Shown one piece after another: positions 39,436 to 39,518 of a stretch of DNA of 39,518 nucleotides (the stretch's first letter is position 1; every line of letters begins with the position of its first letter). A program made the translations under genes and the position numbers. The DNA lies in NCBI GenBank assembly GCA_015492435.1, contig WGFB01000042.1, positions 1 through 39,518 of the forward strand. The letters run 5' to 3'. Source of the DNA: Gammaproteobacteria bacterium. Its GTDB lineage: Bacteria; Pseudomonadota; Gammaproteobacteria; SZUA-140. The notes under the pieces were generated by a model. The model had not been told where the DNA came from, did not search any database, and saw nothing but the letters and a program-made list of their open reading frames with translations.

Positions 39436-39518
39436 CGCGCGTGTTCCCAGTTCGCCAACTGCTCAGCCCCCCGCTCCCTCGAAATTCATGTACGGGGTGT
39501 GAACACAGGCATGCATAC

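Overview
This window is a largely housekeeping stretch of a moderately GC-rich gammaproteobacterial chromosome. The gene order carA-carB-greA / yhbY / rlmE-ftsH-folP-glmM-tpiA-secG-tRNA-Leu-nuoA..N, followed by surE-pcm-(DedA)-nlpD, points to Gammaproteobacteria. Separate nuoC and nuoD (fused in E. coli), a YqaA/DedA gene between pcm and nlpD, and the many DUF genes suit a Chromatiales-like or related sulfur/methane-oxidizer lineage, but the exact lineage is inference. No phage, insertion sequence, CRISPR array or integron was seen.

Region by region: 1-192 is the start of a cold-shock protein gene (minus strand, cut by the window edge). 439-1675 is a minus-strand pair, DUF3775 then a LOG-family protein. 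1737-5367 is a minus-strand cluster reading NUDIX hydrolase, trhP (U32 family tRNA hydroxylase), sulfotransferase, DUF3014 membrane protein. 5549-8010 is on the plus strand: a GGDEF diguanylate cyclase, a DUF3047 secreted protein and an Mth938-like protein. From 8019 on almost everything is on the minus strand: an outer-membrane-like protein, then (read backwards) surE-pcm-DedA-nlpD with no rpoS after nlpD; the complete 14-gene complex I operon nuoA-N (26296 down to 11826); tRNA-Leu(GAG); secG, tpiA, glmM, folP, ftsH, rlmE; divergent yhbY; greA, carB, carA; and a DUF4126 membrane protein.

How they work together: nuoA-N encodes the proton-pumping NADH:quinone oxidoreductase, with all 14 subunits packed with short gaps or start/stop overlaps. 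carAB makes carbamoyl phosphate for arginine and pyrimidines. ftsH/secG serve membrane protein quality control and export. glmM, nlpD and the DedA protein concern the envelope. tpiA and folP are central metabolism and folate. rlmE, yhbY, trhP and the tRNA serve translation; surE and pcm serve stress survival and protein repair.

No new multi-gene system is visible. The items most worth a second look are non-coding or subtle: a probable frameshift that replaces the C-terminal tail of FtsH; a terminator-like hairpin just before carA downstream of a good promoter; a nested inverted repeat in a ~345-nt leader of the nuo operon; a 30-bp dyad beside a perfect -10 box upstream of surE; and the absence of rpoS from its usual place after nlpD.
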